A stretch of 5,042 bases of DNA from an uncultured Verrucomicrobiota bacterium (GTDB taxonomy: Bacteria; Verrucomicrobiota; Kiritimatiellia; RFP12; UBA1067): assembly GCA_945947925.1 (NCBI GenBank), contig CAMEZU010000148.1, positions 1 to 5,042 on the forward strand, in the 5' to 3' direction. The notes under the pieces are model-generated. The model ran no database searches. It saw only the letters and a program-made list of their open reading frames with translations, and was not told the origin of the DNA. The position numbers and the translations under genes are program-made. Every line of letters begins with the position of its first letter. Position 1 is the first letter of the stretch. Positions 4,497-5,042 of the stretch are shown here, piece by piece.

Positions 4497-5042
4497 TTAC
4501 TGCTCCTCCGTGACGCGCATGATCTCCTTGACGCTCGTCACGCCGCGGAAGGCCTTCGCCCAGCCGTCCTCGCGCAACGTCTTCATGCCCTTCGACAGCG
4601 AGAGATTGCGGATCTGCGTCGCATTCTCGCGGCGGACGATCGCCCCCTCGATGTCCTCGTCGACCTCCAGCACCTCGAAGAGCGCGCGACGGCCCTTGTA
4701 CCCCGTCCGCGAACAACCGTCGCAACCGACCGGCTCGAAGACCGTGTTCTTCTCCGGCGGCGTGTCGAGCGTGTAGTACTTCATGTCGAGCGGCACCTCG
4801 CGCATGCACTTCGGACAGAGCCGGCGACAGAGGCGCTGGCCCATGACGCCCGCCACGGCGGACGCGATGAGGAACGGCTCAACGCCCATGTCGATGAGTC
4901 GCGGGAAGGCGCCCGCCGCATCGTTCGTGTGCAGCGTCGAGAACACCATATGGCCCGTCAGCGACGCGTTGATGGCGATCTCGGCCGTCTCGCGGTCGCG
5001 GATTTCGCCGACCATGATGATGTCCGGGTCCTGACGCAGGAA
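4497..5042 (-). CDS. GspE/PilB-type secretion or pilus assembly ATPase, C-terminal part
   Basis: The last 181 residues of a hexameric cytoplasmic ATPase that powers type II secretion or type IV pilus extension; the 5' part lies beyond the right edge. The visible part opens in the Walker B region, FLRQDPDIIMVGEIRDRETA, followed by the His box LTGHMVFSTLHTNDA. Next come RLIDMGVEPF and the zinc-binding tetracysteine made of CPKC and, about 30 residues later, CDGC. That finger separates GspE/PilB from PilT-type retraction ATPases, which lack it. The end (LREDGWAKAFRGVTSVKEIMRVTEEQ) is typical of the family. GspE and PilB cannot be told apart without the N-terminal domain or neighbouring gspD/pilC-like genes, so no symbol is given. 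The ATG at 5015 is internal (it falls within the Walker B sequence) and is not the start. It lies immediately upstream of rpoN and is probably in one operon with it. Confidence 0.95.
   Translation of the reverse strand, partial: FLRQDPDIIMVGEIRDRETAEIAINASLTGHMVFSTLHTNDAAGAFPRLIDMGVEPFLIASAVAGVMGQRLCRRLCPKCMREVPLDMKYYTLDTPPEKNTVFEPVGCDGCSRTGYKGRRALFEVLEVDEDIEGAIVRRENATQIRNLSLSKGMKTLREDGWAKAFRGVTSVKEIMRVTEEQ
4502..4509 (-). promoter_or_regulatory. Probable ribosome binding site of rpoN inside the ATPase gene end
   Basis: GGAGGAGC on the minus strand encodes part of the Glu-Glu-Gln end of the ATPase and lies about 11 nt before the rpoN ATG. The spacing is a little long, but it is the only Shine-Dalgarno-like sequence nearby. 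The overlap of signal and upstream stop suggests coupled translation. Confidence 0.5.

Noticed and set aside
2977..4776. Long plus-strand open frame (599 codons) opposite rpoN and the ATPase end
   Set aside because: Shadow of rpoN in a GC-rich genome; Leu/Arg/Val-rich translation without domains, and it crosses two real genes.

Overview
This is a GC-rich bacterial window with four well-supported kinds of gene. They are a 5' fragment of a secreted beta-helix-type protein (minus strand, running off the left edge), a secreted formylglycine sulfatase (minus), an anaerobic sulfatase-maturating radical SAM enzyme, anSME (plus), and rpoN (sigma-54, minus). rpoN follows the 3' end of a GspE/PilB-type secretion or pilus ATPase (minus, running off the right edge). 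An exported sulfatase with a Cys-type CxPSR site, an oxygen-sensitive maturase, a DUF1565-like beta-helix secretory protein and a GspE/PilB-rpoN pair together suggest an anaerobic glycan-degrading member of the PVC group. Kiritimatiellota or Lentisphaerota are the best guesses. This is inference from gene content; no rRNA or marker gene in the window settles it.

Layout: 1-236 is the exported beta-helix gene with a good Shine-Dalgarno sequence and a sigma-70-like promoter. 237-417 is a relatively AT-rich intergenic region holding that promoter, a 10-bp palindrome, an 8-bp inverted repeat, and a run of palindromic units spaced exactly 23 bp apart that reaches into the sulfatase stop codon. 418-1944 is the sulfatase. 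1945-1986 is a 42-bp divergent promoter region. 1987-2973 is anSME. 2974-3084 is a convergent gap with a small hairpin. 3085-4491 is rpoN, and 4497-5042 is the ATPase 3' end, separated from rpoN by 5 nt and very likely co-transcribed with it.

How the genes fit together: anSME converts the active-site Cys of sulfatases (here in the motif CAPSR) to formylglycine without oxygen, in the cytoplasm and before export. The sulfatase beside it carries a signal peptide and exactly that type of site, so the divergent pair is an enzyme with its activator. The main observation is the 42-bp spacer between them. On each strand a -10-like hexamer lies exactly 6 nt before an ATG (TATAAT-6 nt-ATG for anSME, TACAAT-6 nt-ATG for the sulfatase). 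This predicts that both mRNAs begin at or next to the A of the start codon, so both would be leaderless. The -10 of each promoter also lies where the -35 of the other should be. The window's other two visible starts have purine-rich Shine-Dalgarno sequences, so the contrast is local. All of this is read from sequence only.
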